This document shows, piece after piece, positions 1 through 6,226 of a stretch of 6,814 nt of DNA. The DNA is from Rikenellaceae bacterium (lineage in GTDB: Bacteria > Bacteroidota > Bacteroidia > Bacteroidales > UBA932). The stretch is from contig CAAGIL010000122.1 of assembly GCA_900769905.1 (NCBI GenBank), positions 1 to 6,814 on the forward strand, written 5' to 3'. The translations under genes and the position numbers were made by a program. Numbering within the stretch: the stretch's first letter is position 1; each line of letters opens with the position of its first letter. The notes under the pieces are model-generated. The model had not been told where the DNA came from. It did no database searches and was given only the letters and a program-made list of their open reading frames with translations.

Positions 1-1
1 C

Positions 2-1585
2 ACCGCGTCCTTCGTATGGGACGTGGGCAGCGATATGATTGCCGTCGTGTCGCACGCCGGGGCACTGCTGGAATGGACCGGAGGGGAACAATGGTCCCCG
101 ATGAACATTTCCTACATAGCCCCGGGCGACAAGAGCAAGGTGCTGAAGGCAAGTTCCGCGCTCACCCTTGCCCCTGGCGCTGCCGCAGTGGATGACCCCC
201 TGTACTTCCTCTCCCCTGTGAACGGCTCCCCTCTCTGCTCGCTCAGCAGTTCCGCTTCCGAAGTGAGGGTGGAGTTCGGTTTGCCGTCCACTTTCAGCCA
301 GAGCGCCTCCTCGCGTCTGGAGGAATTCGAGCCGTACAGCTTCATCCGGGGTGAGTCCACCATACTCAGCGCACCTTCGGGCGCGGACAGGAACTTCTCC
401 GCACGCAGCACCACTTTCTACGCCATCCCTGCCACCTTCCGCTTCAAAGTCACCAACAACTCCAGCTCCGACATCGTTCTGGAATCGGTGAAAATAAGCT
501 GCGACAGGCTCTTCCCTGACCGGCTCGAATGGACCGTAAACCAGGATGGAGTAAAACTTGAGGAACCTGAGGACAAGTCAGGCTATTTCAGCACGATAAA
601 GACTTCGATCGATTCCGGATTCGGAGAGCTCATCACGGCCGGAGAGGGCTCTGCGAACCACACGGGCACATACTACGCGATGTGTCTGCCGTTCGACGAC
701 GAGGCTTCGATGTCGGGGGCTACCCTTGCCTTCATACTTGAGACAGGAGACAAAATCCACACCTTCAATGTGCCGGCTTCCGAGTTTTTCAGCGGCTCCG
801 GGGTTAAGCGTTTCGAGAGCAATAAGGTGTACAGTTTCAACTTCTCGCTGTCCGACGAATCGGTTGAGCTTGAAGGAGTTACAATTTCAGACTGGGTAAA
901 CGAGCCTTTCCGGCTCCCGACCGAGGAAGTGTCGGCCTTAGTGCTTCTCAACCCTTCCTACTGGGTGCAGGACAGGGAGAACCTCTACACCTACGGCTTC
1001 TCCAAAATTCTGGATTCCACCCTTTGGGGCGAGTGCAACGCGGGAGAATATCTCTATTTTGCAACTGATTTCAAGCTGAACTGGTATGATGCCAGTCCTT
1101 CCGGAGAGTCCGATACCGACTACCTTGCCGATTATTTCGGAGGGATCAGCGACTTCAAGTGGGAGACCCCTTCCATGGCGGATTATGAAGCCCTTTTCGA
1201 TGAAGCAAATACCGACATCGAGATGTGCAGGGACGGAGATTCGGGTATTTTCGGGCTGAAAATAAGCCGCAAGGACGATGCCGGCATTTCCATTTTCCTG
1301 CCTTGCACGGAAAAGACAGAGACCAAGACTGAGTATCCTGAGGGCGGATACACCCGCATCGAGCGCACTCTGCAGGGCTATTATTGGACAGTTGAGTCCG
1401 CTTCCGAAGAGCAGGCGTGGCTCCTGCATTTCAAGTTCAGCCAGACAGAAAAGCTGGTGGGCGAGAATTCCACGGACATCAGCTTCAGCAAGCCTGAGGA
1501 CTTCGGAGGCAAACTCTACGAGTTCACAGAGGCCCTGAAAACAAATTCACACACCGTTAGACCGATACTTCGAAACAATGACTGA
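2..1585 (+). CDS. Fimbrillin-like surface (lipo)protein, 5'-truncated by window edge (paralogue 1 of 3)
   Basis: The reading frame is open to the left edge, so the true start and any signal peptide lie outside. A GTG at 23 is possible but has no support as a start. The first residues (TASFVWDVGSDMIAVVS) resemble the 'T-x-F-x-W-x-x-G-D-x-I-x-V' opening of fimbrillin/Mfa-like domains. Counting from the GTG, that beta-rich domain runs to about residue 291 and ends in VTISDW, a usual closing motif. A second domain follows (about 310-517) with KWETPSMADYEALF (379-392), ISIFLP (422-427), GYYWTVESA (452-460) and a final TVRPI. This matches the order of motifs in the C-terminal domains of the next two genes and of C-type-lectin-like/FISUMP-like domains. 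Its last 8 bp overlap the start of the next gene, which implies translational coupling. It is the most diverged of the three: its second domain lacks the GGKWR block. Surface or periplasm-facing location is inferred from the family; the ligand is unknown. Confidence 0.83.
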   Translation, partial: TASFVWDVGSDMIAVVSHAGALLEWTGGEQWSPMNISYIAPGDKSKVLKASSALTLAPGAAAVDDPLYFLSPVNGSPLCSLSSSASEVRVEFGLPSTFSQSASSRLEEFEPYSFIRGESTILSAPSGADRNFSARSTTFYAIPATFRFKVTNNSSSDIVLESVKISCDRLFPDRLEWTVNQDGVKLEEPEDKSGYFSTIKTSIDSGFGELITAGEGSANHTGTYYAMCLPFDDEASMSGATLAFILETGDKIHTFNVPASEFFSGSGVKRFESNKVYSFNFSLSDESVELEGVTISDWVNEPFRLPTEEVSALVLLNPSYWVQDRENLYTYGFSKILDSTLWGECNAGEYLYFATDFKLNWYDASPSGESDTDYLADYFGGISDFKWETPSMADYEALFDEANTDIEMCRDGDSGIFGLKISRKDDAGISIFLPCTEKTETKTEYPEGGYTRIERTLQGYYWTVESASEEQAWLLHFKFSQTEKLVGENSTDISFSKPEDFGGKLYEFTEALKTNSHTVRPILRNND

Positions 1586-3221
1586 CAGAATAAGATACAT
1601 ACTGCTCTCCGCCTGCCTGCTGGCCCTTTCCGCCTGCAGCAAGGAAGGCTCGCCTGCCGATGCTGACAGGCTCTATATCCGCGCCGTTTCCGCGGACTTC
1701 TCGCAGGATGCCCTGCCAGCCACCAAGACTGCCAACACGGGTTATCTGACTTCCTTCGTGGCCGGGGATAAAATCGGCGTGACGGGCATTGACAAAGACG
1801 GCAATATACTTGCCGACTGCAACAACGTGAAGTTCACCTATCACGAAGACTCGGTCGAGTCGGGCGTTGTATGGTCTTCTTTCCTGAACGAGCGCGGCTA
1901 CGGTTTCGTGGAAAGGGTGGAAGGTGCCAAATACTTCGCATACTACCCTTATGACCCGAAATGGGACGGGCATACTCTCGAGGCAATCCTCTCCGAGTTC
2001 ACCGTGGAAGAGGACCAGAGCACTCAGGAGGCCTTCGACAGAAGCGACCTGATGGCTCCGGACGAGGCCCAGGCACCTTCAGGCGGGGAACTGCGCTTCG
2101 TGATGAAGCACAAGATGGCCACCATTTCCCTATTTTACAACAACGAATGGCAGCCGGACGGGGTCACTCCCCTCTACCCCATCACCCTGCTTTCCGGCAC
2201 CACGCCTCCCGGACTCATCAAGGACCACACCTTCCGCGCTCCCCTTGACGGAGGGAAGCAGGAACTCAGACGCAGGTATCTCGTGAACCCCGCCACCACC
2301 CCTGAAGTCAAGCTGGTCGGACGCCTTGAGGAGAAAAGCTACCGCTATTTCAGCAAGACCATCCAGGTCCAGCCCGGCTACCTGTATTCGGTGTCCTTCG
2401 AGGGTGAGCCGCTGGTGCCGTACACCGACGGCGTGGACCTGGAGCTCAACGACGTGGAGTTCACGGACAGGAACGGCAACACCGTCACTCTGGGACACAC
2501 CGTCATCTGGTCCAAGTACAACCTCGGGGAATCCCTGGGCGAATCCTATCCCTTCGATCCGGCTTCGGGCGACAGGGGCGGCAAAACCGGCACCCGCGAC
2601 CCTTATGCGCGCGGCGACTACTATGCCTGGGGTGCCACATTCACCCAGTACGACAACGGCATTTCCGGCTACCACGGCTACGGCTACAACAATTATTTCG
2701 ACAACGAGTACAAAATCGCGCCCCTGGGCGGCACCATCAAGGAAACTGAGTACGACGTGGCGCACGCGAAGTGGTGGCGCGGGAAGTGGAGGCTCCCGAC
2801 GGAGAACGAGTTCAGGGCAATGTTCGCCGGCTGCACCTTCGAAAAAGTGGACTCTTACACCGAATCTCACGAGAGGTACCTCGGCCACACTACCGGCAAG
2901 GCTACGTTCACCGTCATAAAGGTCACCAGCAAGCAGAACCCCGAGAAATACATTTACTTCTCCACGGGAGGATATACCGACGGAACGATGGAAGCCGAGA
3001 AGGACGAGGCAGGGAACTTTACCGATTCGGGCGACGGCAAAAAAAACGAGGGCATCAAGTTCAGCGGCAACGCATATTACCTGAGCAGCAGCGCGTCTCC
3101 AACCATCCTGCGCTGCGTGTCCTACGCGAACTTCAATGCAACAAATCAAAGCATACAGGTGAACGGCAGCCGCTACACGGGAATGCTCGTGCGGCCGGTG
3201 TACAGTCCTGATGAACAATAG
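1578..3221 (+). CDS. Fimbrillin-like lipoprotein with C-terminal lectin-fold/FISUMP-like domain (paralogue 2 of 3)
   Basis: 547 residues. The start is fixed by a good lipoprotein signal peptide: basic R4/R6, a hydrophobic run, and lipobox LSAC with the lipidated cysteine at 20. Residues about 30-280 look like a fimbrillin/Mfa-like domain, with ATKT at 48-51, GDKIGV at 63-68, YFAYYPY at 119-125, SDLMAP at 156-161 and the family-typical HKMATISL at 178-185. After the linker VPYTDGVDL the second domain (about 285-543) carries VIWSKYNLG (309-317), GDYYAWG (346-352), the Tyr/Gly/Asn-rich stretch 361-378, GKWRLPTENEF (402-412), GGYTDG (464-469), YYLSSSAS (500-507) and GMLVRPVY (535-542). This series is typical of Bacteroidetes extracellular lectin-like domains. 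The start overlaps the previous stop by 8 bp and the next gene begins 3 bp after its stop, so it sits inside an operon. Likely outer-membrane anchored and possibly surface exposed; whether it is a pilin, tip adhesin or glycan binder cannot be decided from sequence. Confidence 0.88.
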   Translation: MTDRIRYILLSACLLALSACSKEGSPADADRLYIRAVSADFSQDALPATKTANTGYLTSFVAGDKIGVTGIDKDGNILADCNNVKFTYHEDSVESGVVWSSFLNERGYGFVERVEGAKYFAYYPYDPKWDGHTLEAILSEFTVEEDQSTQEAFDRSDLMAPDEAQAPSGGELRFVMKHKMATISLFYNNEWQPDGVTPLYPITLLSGTTPPGLIKDHTFRAPLDGGKQELRRRYLVNPATTPEVKLVGRLEEKSYRYFSKTIQVQPGYLYSVSFEGEPLVPYTDGVDLELNDVEFTDRNGNTVTLGHTVIWSKYNLGESLGESYPFDPASGDRGGKTGTRDPYARGDYYAWGATFTQYDNGISGYHGYGYNNYFDNEYKIAPLGGTIKETEYDVAHAKWWRGKWRLPTENEFRAMFAGCTFEKVDSYTESHERYLGHTTGKATFTVIKVTSKQNPEKYIYFSTGGYTDGTMEAEKDEAGNFTDSGDGKKNEGIKFSGNAYYLSSSASPTILRCVSYANFNATNQSIQVNGSRYTGMLVRPVYSPDEQ

Positions 3222-3224
3222 CTT

Positions 3225-4667
3225 ATGGGAAAGAATAGTCATATATCAATGGTATTCGGGGCAGTGCTGCTGACCCTGGCGGCGTGCAGCCCGGAGTCAC
3301 CGGCAAACCAGGAATGGAGGCTGGAGGCCCAGGTCCGGGATATGCAGGGCTTTGCCTCCGGGACAAAGGTGTCGTACAGCGGGGCGTACGGAGAGCATTC
3401 CGAATTTGAGACCGGCGACTGCTTCGGGCTTTTCGTAATCAATTCCGAGGGCACCGTCACCGCCAAGAACCTCAAGGTATATTGTTCAGGCCTCTCCAAT
3501 GACGGGAAAAGCGTATGGTCGATTTACAAGGAAGCTTCCGGAGATGGCAACAGCTCGAATCACCCCATCTCCGACATTCTGGGGAAGGGTTCGTCATTTT
3601 TTGCGTATTTCCCTTATTCAGAAAGCCTTGACGACATCACCACCCCGGAGGGTCTGAAGGATTATGTCGTGAATTTCAGTCTTCCGGCTGACCAGAGTTC
3701 ATCCTACGAGGCCTGCGACCTGCTGGTTGCCAGCAATCTTTCTGATTATCAGGCCGGAGAAATAAGCGTATCTGGAAAGACAGTACGCATCAACTTCGCC
3801 CACGTCTTCTCCCTGCTGCGCTTCTTCCTGCCCGAGGGCTCAGTCAAATATGAATACTTCTTTTCCGGCGCGGACTTCACCCCGCACCTTATGGGAGCTG
3901 ATGCCGGCAGGGAAGAATACCGCTACATCTTCAAGCCGGGCCCCGTGCTGGACATCTGCCTCAAATATGTGCACGGAGGGAAACTGTACAGAATCGAGAC
4001 CGGCAACACCAAGAACATCTGGCCTCTTGCTACGCAGGCGGGGCATTGCTATTTCCTGGACGAAAACGCGGTGAAGGTACCGTACAGCGTAGCCGTGGAT
4101 ATGGGCACCAGCGTGATGTGGTCAAGTTTCAACCTCGGTGCCGAGGATGAACCTGGGGCAACGATGGAGAACATCAGCGGCCTGAAAGGCTACTACCTTA
4201 TGTGGGGCGTGAACGTCAGGACGGACGCGACCGGCAACGCGGCGTACACAAAATACAACGGCAATTTTACGGCCGGCACCAAGCCGGGCGAACTCCCGAC
4301 AGGCTACGACTACAGCGGGGATGCAAACTACGATGCCGCCCGCAACATCTGGGGCGGGAAATGGCGTACCCCAAGCTACCCCGAGTGGGAGGAACTCTTT
4401 GCCGCGTGCAGCTACAAGGTCGCCAACAATGCAATCACCTTCACCAGCAGTAGCACAGGCAATTCCATTACCCTGCCCTACTGCGGCTACAACGACGGCA
4501 CGCCGACTGCCCTGACCACAGGATACTACCTTTCCAGCACGGCCAGCGCAGACAATATTGCCAAAACCATAGCCGCTAATTTCAAACCGAATATTGGCTC
4601 TCCGGGCCCTCACAACACAGCCAACAGATACACCGGCCTCCCTCTGCGCCCGGTATACACGAAGTAA
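3225..4667 (+). CDS. Fimbrillin-like lipoprotein with C-terminal lectin-fold/FISUMP-like domain (paralogue 3 of 3)
   Basis: 480 residues. The N-terminus has K3/H6, a hydrophobic core and lipobox LAAC with cysteine 21. A downstream ATG (codon 9) would still give a hydrophobic peptide but loses the basic residue, so the first ATG is preferred. The fimbrillin-like part spans about 28-280: SGTKVSY at 45-51, the GD-x-x-GLFV motif at 64-71, FFAYFPYSE at 125-133, CDLLVA at 164-169 and INFAHVFSLLRF at 189-200 (the family's 'F-x-H-x-x-[SA]-x-[LI]' strand). The second domain (about 286-478) has VAVDMGTSVMWSSFNLG (289-305), GYYLMWG (322-328), the WGGKWRTPSYPEWEELF block (376-392), SITLPYCGYNDG (414-425), GYYLSSTAS (433-441) and GLPLRPVY (471-478). 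This follows the common 'VDLG-x-x-V-x-W-x-x-x-N-x-G' opening better than its two relatives do. It is the last intact gene of the tandem set. Role inferred only as a surface-associated lipoprotein. Confidence 0.88.
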   Translation: MGKNSHISMVFGAVLLTLAACSPESPANQEWRLEAQVRDMQGFASGTKVSYSGAYGEHSEFETGDCFGLFVINSEGTVTAKNLKVYCSGLSNDGKSVWSIYKEASGDGNSSNHPISDILGKGSSFFAYFPYSESLDDITTPEGLKDYVVNFSLPADQSSSYEACDLLVASNLSDYQAGEISVSGKTVRINFAHVFSLLRFFLPEGSVKYEYFFSGADFTPHLMGADAGREEYRYIFKPGPVLDICLKYVHGGKLYRIETGNTKNIWPLATQAGHCYFLDENAVKVPYSVAVDMGTSVMWSSFNLGAEDEPGATMENISGLKGYYLMWGVNVRTDATGNAAYTKYNGNFTAGTKPGELPTGYDYSGDANYDAARNIWGGKWRTPSYPEWEELFAACSYKVANNAITFTSSSTGNSITLPYCGYNDGTPTALTTGYYLSSTASADNIAKTIAANFKPNIGSPGPHNTANRYTGLPLRPVYTK

Positions 4668-4688
4668 AGTCATGAAAGAAAAAGATCC

Positions 4689-4856
4689 ATGAACGGGATT
4701 GGAGCCTGCATAGGCCTTGGCGCAATCAGGGACGGGGTACTTCCTATGACCATAGCCTTCGACCACAGGGCGCTGGACGCAGACGATGTCATCCCCTTCA
4801 TGCGCAAACTGGATGAACTGCTCGCATCAGAGGAACTGCTGCGCAAGCTGCTGTAA
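4689..4856 (+). pseudogene. C-terminal remnant of a 2-oxoacid dehydrogenase E2-type acyltransferase
   Basis: A 55-codon frame beginning MNGIGACIGLGAIRDG and ending at TAA. Its centre, LPMTIAFDHRALDADD, aligns with the active-site strand of E2 acyltransferase catalytic domains (for example LPISLSFDHRVIDGAD in AceF). The DHR histidine is the catalytic base in that family. The following helix FMRKLDELL and the acidic/leucine tail also match the E2 C-terminus. A whole E2 catalytic domain is over 200 residues, so only about the last fifth is present. It lacks the CoA-binding core, the lipoyl domain and the E3-binding domain. The frame cannot be extended upstream because the stop of the preceding lipoprotein (4665-4667) is in the same frame only 21 bp earlier. 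The usual DHRxxDG glycine is alanine here, which could be decay or a subfamily variant. It is most likely an inactive scar left by recombination; a real small protein cannot be excluded. Confidence 0.62.
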
Positions 4857-4899
4857 GCTTTCGGGCCTTGCTTCTTGCACAGAATCAGAATTTTCAATC

Positions 4900-4947
4900 A
4901 AAATTTATGTAATTTCGGAATGGCACTCCAAATTTACATAAAATTTT
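4900..4947. repeat. 48-bp imperfect palindrome upstream of the nim-like promoter
   Basis: The left arm 4900-4915 (AAAATTTATGTAATTT) pairs over all 16 bases with the right arm 4930-4947 (AAATTTACATAAAATTTT), given two single-base bulges in the right arm. Between them 4917-4919 (GGA) and 4927-4929 (TCC) also pair around centre 4923. It lies about 15 bp before the -7 box. The arms are nearly all A/T and no U-tract-type terminator layout is seen, so an operator or an AT-rich upstream element is more likely than a terminator for the genes to the left. Confidence 0.5.
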
Positions 4948-4961
4948 TCCAGCCAATTGTA

Positions 4962-4969
4962 TATCTTTG
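4962..4969 (+). promoter_or_regulatory. Bacteroidetes -7 box for the nim-like gene
   Basis: TATCTTTG matches the Bacteroidetes primary-sigma -7 consensus TAnnTTTG exactly and ends 47 bp before the ATG at 5017, predicting a 5' leader of roughly 40 nt. No good TTTG -33 element is seen at the usual 19-21 bp spacing; only T-rich sequence (4944-4948) lies upstream, at too short a distance. A promoter lacking a strong -33 box may depend on an activator or on the AT-rich upstream palindrome. Confidence 0.6.
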
Positions 4970-4973
4970 TACT

Positions 4974-4989
4974 GATAAGACAGGATAAG
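4974..4989 (+). repeat. Two GATAAG direct repeats one helical turn apart, downstream of the -7 box
   Basis: GATAAG occurs at 4974-4979 and again at 4984-4989, exactly 10 bp apart, so both copies face the same side of the helix. They lie at or just after the predicted transcription start, a position where a bound repressor would block transcription. GATAA/TTATC is also found three times in the umuD-like promoter. A regulatory role is inferred only. Confidence 0.3.
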
Positions 4990-5016
4990 CGTACTTGACT
5001 GACAAAGTGCTGCAAT

Positions 5017-5532
5017 ATGAGAAAGGAAAGCAGAGAAATGTGTGCCGGATGGGCACTGGAGGTGTTCGACAAGGCACCTTACATCACGATCAGCATGGCC
5101 GATGCGGACGGCAATCCATACGGTTTGCCGCTGTCTCTCGTACGGACTGACGATAAGACTTTCTGGTTCCACTGTGCCACCGAAGGAAAGAAGCTGGACA
5201 TCCTCAAAGCCAACCCGAAGGTATTCCTGTCAGCCGTCACCCGGTGCAGGCCGCTCAGAGGCCCGAAGGACGGCAGCTTCACGCTGGAGTTCCAGTCGGC
5301 AACGGCCGTCGGGATGACGGAAATCGTTGAGGATGAGAACGAGAAAAAAGAAGCCCTGAGGGCTATATGTCAGAGATTCCTTCCGCAGCAGATGGAGGGG
5401 TTCGAGGAGGCGGTCTCAAGAAGCCTTAACAGGACCGCCGTTGTGAGGATCACCCTCACAGAGCCGCCGGTTGGAAAGCGCAAGCAGTACGACGCTAACG
5501 GCGACGAGATGAAATACGGCAGGATGGAATAA
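5017..5532 (+). CDS. NimA-like pyridoxamine 5'-phosphate oxidase-family flavoprotein
   Basis: 171 residues, the usual length for this single-domain FMN-binding split-barrel family, which includes the 5-nitroimidazole resistance (Nim) proteins. Visible family features are the opening MRKESREM, the strand ITISMADADGNPYGLPLSLV (23-42), FWFHCATEGKKLDIL (49-63; the FH-x-A-x-x-G-x-K motif contributes to the flavin pocket), a diverged middle with FTLEFQSATAVGMTEIV (88-104), and the closing SLNRTAVVRI and GKRKQYDANGDEMKYGRME (153-171), a tail typical of the gut-bacterial branch. Cytosolic; no signal peptide. Members use FMN for redox reactions, and true Nim proteins are proposed to reduce nitroimidazole drugs to harmless amines. 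Whether this one does so is not known, and many family members have no demonstrated drug activity. It has its own promoter, is separated from umuD by a 68-bp spacer with another promoter, and shares GATAA boxes with it. Confidence 0.92.
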   Translation: MRKESREMCAGWALEVFDKAPYITISMADADGNPYGLPLSLVRTDDKTFWFHCATEGKKLDILKANPKVFLSAVTRCRPLRGPKDGSFTLEFQSATAVGMTEIVEDENEKKEALRAICQRFLPQQMEGFEEAVSRSLNRTAVVRITLTEPPVGKRKQYDANGDEMKYGRME

Positions 5533-5538
5533 AATTTC

Positions 5539-5565
5539 TTTGATAACCGTATTACATTTATCAAA
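5539..5565. promoter_or_regulatory. Operator-like palindrome in the umuD-like promoter (outer site)
   Basis: TTTGATAA (5539-5546) and TTATCAAA (5558-5565) are perfect 8-bp inverted repeats. The 11-bp spacer contains a further GTA-T-TAC palindrome (5549-5555) on the same centre (5552), so 11 of 13 base pairs are symmetric. It begins 6 bp after the stop of the nim-like gene and ends 8 bp before the -7 box, covering where a -33 element would sit. A dimeric repressor bound here would block the sigma factor. The natural candidate ligand is the adjacent repressor-like umuD product (inference). Confidence 0.55.
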
Positions 5566-5573
5566 TATAATAT

Positions 5574-5581
5574 TATCTTTG
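5574..5581 (+). promoter_or_regulatory. Bacteroidetes -7 box for the umuDC-like operon
   Basis: TATCTTTG, identical to the octamer before the nim-like gene and matching TAnnTTTG. It ends 19 bp before the ATG, predicting a very short leader of about 10-15 nt. The nearest clear TTTG (5539-5542) is 31 bp upstream, beyond the usual 19-21 bp, so the -33 element is weak or absent. The box is squeezed between two inverted repeats and itself overlaps a TTATC motif (5573-5577). Confidence 0.65.
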
Positions 5582-5611
5582 TCTTCCAAAGCATCAGGAA
5601 ATGGAAGACAA
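5579..5611. promoter_or_regulatory. Operator-like inverted repeat across the umuD start (inner site)
   Basis: TTGTCTTCC (5579-5587) and GGAAGACAA (5603-5611) form a perfect 9-bp inverted repeat around centre 5595, with a 15-bp loop region ending in the AT of the start codon. The left arm overlaps the end of the -7 box and the predicted transcription start, so it is more likely a DNA operator than an mRNA hairpin. If transcription starts further upstream, it could instead fold over the start codon and limit translation. Its centre is 43 bp from that of the outer palindrome, about four helical turns. Confidence 0.45.
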
Positions 5612-6224
5612 GAAAAGCAGAAGGGGCGGAGCGCGCCCCGGTGCGGGGCATCCCAAGGGTGACAGCAGGATGATATCCTTCCGTGCACCCGGCCCTCTGG
5701 CCGAGCAACTGGAAGGGATGGAGAACCGCACGGAGTTCATCAGGCAGGCGATTACCAGAGCCGTAAGGGAACGCAGGCATCACCCGGGACTTCCCGGTGC
5801 CGCAGTTCCGGCAGGCATTGTCCGCCCGCTCTCACTCCCATATTACGACATCAGCGTGGTGGCTGGGTTTCCCGTCCCACTGGACAACGACGAACGCTCG
5901 CAGGACATCGACATCCTCTCGATGCTCTGCCCCCATCCGGAGGCATCCTACCTCATAAGGGTCAGCGGAAACTCGATGATTGACGCGGGAGTGCTCAGCG
6001 GTGACATCGTCATCGTGGACAAGAGCAAGCGCAACCCCACACCCCATGAAATCGCTATGTGCGAGCTCAACGGAGAGTACACCCTCAAGCACTTCGTCCT
6101 TGAGGAGGGACAGGGGTGGCTCGTCCCCGCGAACCCCGATTACCCGAAGATACGCATCACCCCGGACGATGACTTCAGCGTCTGGGGCACCGTCACATAC
6201 ATCATCCACAAGGCAAGAGACTAA
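5601..6224 (+). CDS. umuD: UmuD-like S24 self-cleaving protein with N-terminal ribbon-helix-helix-like DNA-binding segment
   Basis: 207 residues, against 139 for E. coli UmuD; the extra length is N-terminal. Residues 6-20 hold a basic SRRGGARPGAGHPKG segment of a type common in mobile-element DNA-binding proteins. Residues 23-57 look like a ribbon-helix-helix: strand SRMISFRAP, helix LAEQLEGM, turn, then helix TEFIRQAITRAVRE. From about 75 on it is a UmuD/LexA S24 domain: cleavage site Ala88-Gly89 in VVAGFPVP, the nucleophile Ser125 in VSGNSMIDAG, the general-base Lys163 in EYTLKHFV, and the closing VWGTVTYIIHKA. Spacings (37 and 38 residues) are close to those of UmuD (36 and 37). Cleavage would release a 119-residue UmuD'-like fragment, near E. 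coli UmuD' (115). In the family, RecA filaments stimulate self-cleavage and UmuD'2 joins UmuC to make error-prone polymerase V. The head suggests it also acts as a repressor, probably of its own promoter. umuC follows after 2 bp. LexA-like is the alternative label, but the neighbour and the closer match favour UmuD. Confidence 0.92.
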   Translation: MEDKKSRRGGARPGAGHPKGDSRMISFRAPGPLAEQLEGMENRTEFIRQAITRAVRERRHHPGLPGAAVPAGIVRPLSLPYYDISVVAGFPVPLDNDERSQDIDILSMLCPHPEASYLIRVSGNSMIDAGVLSGDIVIVDKSKRNPTPHEIAMCELNGEYTLKHFVLEEGQGWLVPANPDYPKIRITPDDDFSVWGTVTYIIHKARD

Positions 6225-6226
6225 TT

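Noticed and set aside
23..25. GTG as the true start of the first gene.
   Set aside because: The frame continues upstream to the edge, and the residues before the GTG fit the fimbrillin-like opening motif; a start here would remove the signal peptide its paralogues have.
938..1429. Minus-strand open frame of 163 codons inside the first lipoprotein gene.
   Set aside because: Shadow of the + strand gene; no recognisable domain, and no promoter or start context.
2130..3242. Long open frame of 370 codons on the minus strand opposite the second lipoprotein.
   Set aside because: It lies antisense to a gene with a clear signal peptide and domain motifs. Its translation is low-complexity (Val/Ala/Gly/Arg-rich) without recognisable motifs, as expected from the complement of GC-rich coding DNA.
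361..4667. CRISPR, tRNA, rRNA or insertion-sequence features.
   Set aside because: No regularly spaced repeats, cloverleaf-like sequence, or transposase and terminal repeats were seen anywhere in the window.
4672..4692. ATG opening a six-codon peptide just before the E2 remnant.
   Set aside because: Too short to support as a gene, and no leader-peptide or attenuator structure is visible.
4122..4766. Minus-strand open frame of 214 codons across the end of the third lipoprotein and the E2 remnant.
   Set aside because: Covers a well-supported + strand gene and has a composition typical of antisense translation.
4855..4873. Possible terminator hairpin (AAGC...GCTT) after the E2 remnant.
   Set aside because: Only a four-base stem with mismatches and no following T run.
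4965..5007. CTTTGT...ACAAAG inverted repeat around the nim-like transcription start.
   Set aside because: Six-base arms 31 bp apart in AT-rich DNA; easily chance, and one arm is simply the -7 box.
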